Of a stretch of DNA of 41,211 nucleotides, positions 39,696-41,211 are shown in pieces; position 1 is the stretch's first letter; each line of letters starts with the position of its first letter. The notes beneath the pieces are model-generated. The model was not told the origin of the DNA. It made no database searches and worked only from the letters and a program-made list of their open reading frames with translations. This stretch comes from Planctomycetaceae bacterium (GTDB lineage Bacteria; Planctomycetota; Planctomycetia; Gemmatales; Gemmataceae): positions 1 to 41,211 of the forward strand of contig PNLP01000062.1 of NCBI GenBank assembly GCA_013823135.1, written 5' to 3'. The translations under genes were made by a program, and so were the position numbers.

Positions 39696-40919
39696 ATGAG
39701 CAAACACGTCCACGCGAGCCACCGCCCGAAACTTCGCGACAACCTCGCGGCCGAACCGCACGAGGAAGGGAACTTTCTCCTGCACGACCCGCTGCGGATC
39801 GGTCGGCCGGTGGTGCTGTCGCCGCTCGCGGTCGAGGTTGCACAGCGGTTCGACGGCGAGTTGAGCGTGGTCGAGATCGTGACGGCACTCACCGCGAAGT
39901 TCCCCGGGGCGGAGGTTTCGGTGGAAGCCATCTCGGGGTTGGTCACCGCTCTGGATGACGCCTCACTACTCGATTCGCCGAACCTTCACGCCCGCTTCAC
40001 GGGACCGGTTCGCCAGCCTGTCTGCTTCGAGATGCCCGGCGACCCGGCCGCACTTCGCGATGAACTCACAGAGTTGTTCACCGCCCCGAACGGCCCCGGA
40101 ATGCCAACCGTCCCGGAGAAGCCCGGCGGTTCGCGTGGCAAATTGCGGGCCGTACTCGCGCCACACATGGACTACGGTCGCGGCAACATCACCTATGGCC
40201 ACGCCTTCGCGGAACTGATCCAGAGCACTGACGCCCGCGTGTTCGTGATCGTTGCCACGTCGCACTACTCGGGGCACCGCTTCACGCTGAGTCGCCAGCA
40301 CTTCGCCACGCCGCTGGGAGTGGTCGAAACCGATCAGGGCTACGTGAACCGGATCGTGGAACACTACGGCGAAGGCCTGTTCGACGACCCGCTGGCCCAC
40401 GTCCCCGAACACTCCATCGAACTCGAAGCAGTGCTGCTCCAGTTTCTTCTCGCGGACCGTCGCCCGTTTAAGATCGTGCCGTTGTTGGTGGGTTCGATGC
40501 ACGATTGCATTCACCGGAAGACGGACCCCGCGAACGCCGCCGACCTGGCCCGGATGGTGTCGGCGTTGCGTGCGGCGGAGGCGGCGTGTTCGGAGCCGGT
40601 TTGCTATCTCATCAGTGGCGACCTGGCACACATCGGCCCGAAGTTCGGCGACAAGCGAAAGGCGGCCGGCCCGTGGCTCGACGAGAGCAAGGCGAAGGAC
40701 GCGGACATCCTGAAGTCGCTGGAAGCCGCGACGGCAGGCGCATTCTTCGAGGGGATCGCAGCCGAGCAGAACAAGCGGCGAATCTGTGGGCTATCGCCGA
40801 CGTGGTTGACGCTGGAAGTGACGAAGCCGCGCACGGGGAAGGTGCTGCATTATCAGCAATTCGTTCACCCGCAGGGCAAGGAAAGCGTGAGCTTTGCCGC
40901 CGCCGCGTTCTACGAGTGA
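39696..40919 (+). CDS. MEMO1-family protein with PqqD/RRE-like N-terminus
   Basis: A 407-residue protein. Residues about 13-95 read like a PqqD/RRE winged helix: an LSPLAVEVAQRFDGELSVVE block with ALTAKFP and a final LVTALDDASLLDSPN. From about residue 145 the MEMO1 fold (AmmeMemoRadiSam system protein B) is clear: LAPHMDYGRGNITYGHAFAE, VIVATSHYSGH, ISGDLAHIGPKFGD, and RRICGLSP with the conserved C. The human MEMO1 metal site uses two His and one Cys, and equivalents are visible here. Its usual partners, an AMMECR1 protein and a radical SAM enzyme, are not in the window but could be just outside. The ATG at 39696 is chosen over the GTG at 39639, which lies in the previous gene. Confidence 0.85.
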   Translation: MSKHVHASHRPKLRDNLAAEPHEEGNFLLHDPLRIGRPVVLSPLAVEVAQRFDGELSVVEIVTALTAKFPGAEVSVEAISGLVTALDDASLLDSPNLHARFTGPVRQPVCFEMPGDPAALRDELTELFTAPNGPGMPTVPEKPGGSRGKLRAVLAPHMDYGRGNITYGHAFAELIQSTDARVFVIVATSHYSGHRFTLSRQHFATPLGVVETDQGYVNRIVEHYGEGLFDDPLAHVPEHSIELEAVLLQFLLADRRPFKIVPLLVGSMHDCIHRKTDPANAADLARMVSALRAAEAACSEPVCYLISGDLAHIGPKFGDKRKAAGPWLDESKAKDADILKSLEAATAGAFFEGIAAEQNKRRICGLSPTWLTLEVTKPRTGKVLHYQQFVHPQGKESVSFAAAAFYE

Positions 40920-41000
40920 AGCAGGCAGCGATAGCGCATGGGCAGGGTGTCGCCGATACGGAAAGATGTCCGCGTTCTGCCCTGAAATGAGTGGGCGGAT

Positions 41001-41211
41001 TCACCCACGGTGGACGTGACGCGGCCCGCTTGGGTCGCGCAGTGGTGGTCCGAGCCCGAGCGCCGAGCGAGGGTTGACGTTGTCCCTCGCTCGGCGCTCG
41101 GGCTCGGACATGACACTTCGGGCAACCGGAACCCGTTTCGGGAACTCGTCAATCATCGCGTCGAATGTGACCGAGTGCGTGATCCACGGCGTCGTGTCGA
41201 TTCGGCACAGT
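41001..41211 (-). CDS. Possible C-terminal end of a medium-chain dehydrogenase (partial)
   Basis: An open frame enters from the right edge on the minus strand and reads IDTTPWITHSVTFDAMID and then EFPKRVPVA near 41130-41200. This resembles the C-terminal region of zinc-type or threonine-dehydrogenase-like alcohol dehydrogenases (THxxxxDxxxxAF motif). The last 40 codons run through a palindrome (41048-41109) and look non-native, so the true stop may be earlier or the tail may have been replaced. Only about 69 codons are visible. This is a tentative call. Confidence 0.4.
   Translation of the reverse strand, partial: LCRIDTTPWITHSVTFDAMIDEFPKRVPVARSVMSEPERRARDNVNPRSALGLGPPLRDPSGPRHVHRG
41048..41109. 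repeat. Perfect 26-bp hairpin at the right edge
   Basis: The arm 41048-41073 (GTCCGAGCCCGAGCGCCGAG, then CGAGGG) is exactly complementary to 41084-41109, around a 10-base loop. It lies between the MEMO1-family gene (ends 40919) and the partial dehydrogenase reading frame, which it overlaps. It could be the terminator of both convergent genes. Confidence 0.75.

Noticed and set aside
40910..41152. 80-residue minus-strand open frame
   Set aside because: It has Ser/Arg/Thr-rich low-information sequence and runs through the 26-bp hairpin; no start signal or domain is visible.

Overview
The window looks like chromosomal DNA from a high-GC planctomycete of the Gemmata group (Gemmataceae). The pointers are a TIGR02996 repeat-companion domain protein with leucine-rich-like repeats, a DUF1080 protein, a Tat-exported Gfo/Idh/MocA oxidoreductase, small Cys/Pro/Gly-rich lipoproteins, MJ0042-like zinc-ribbon proteins fused to membrane or protease domains, paired ClpP peptidases behind trigger factor, and many intergenic palindromes. 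I see no rRNA, tRNA, CRISPR array, phage genes or transposase. The placement is inferred from protein content, not from a marker gene.

Layout. 0.1-1.9 kb (+): TIGR02996/LRR protein and a metallophosphoesterase. 2.0-3.1 kb (-): Tat-exported intradiol dioxygenase-like protein and a lipoprotein cytochrome c. 3.4-9.8 kb (+): trigger factor, two ClpP paralogues, a coiled-coil lipoprotein, MoaC, a polyprenyl diphosphate synthase and a single-HKD phospholipase D-like protein. 9.9-15.3 kb (+): exported and oxidoreductase genes typical of planctomycete carbohydrate turnover (propeller protein, DUF1080 protein, FAD oxidoreductase, Gfo/Idh/MocA protein). 15.4-22.9 kb (-): a three-part esterase/SMP-30 protein, a PQQ-like repeat protein, a small unknown protein, a rifampicin-phosphotransferase-like enzyme and an RNase HI-like protein. 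23.0-26.3 kb: TsaB (+), two small lipoproteins (-) and MoeA (+). 26.4-37.6 kb (all -): zinc-ribbon membrane protein, small unknown, LarE, universal stress protein, class IV aminotransferase fold protein, LolD/LolC-type ABC exporter, zinc-ribbon HtrA-like protease, PIN toxin/antitoxin pair and LysS. 37.9-40.9 kb (+): DUF4337-like membrane protein, SAM methyltransferase and a MEMO1-family protein. The right edge carries what may be the C-terminal end of a medium-chain dehydrogenase (-).

Most genes are housekeeping genes or family members assignable from motifs. The striking layer is repetitive. At least nine sequence types of inverted repeat sit between genes, often as perfect 16-32 bp stems between convergent genes. 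Related elements also sit inside coding regions: a GC-rich hairpin occurs in frame in both the phospholipase D-like and the RNase H-like genes, and an A/G-rich repeat adds about 30 codons to moeA. Other second-look items are a class IV aminotransferase fold without its PLP lysine, a MEMO1 protein with a PqqD/RRE-like N-terminus, and a three-domain esterase/pseudo-esterase/SMP-30 protein. No multi-gene system here is clearly new. All start sites and family calls come from reading the sequence, with no database search.
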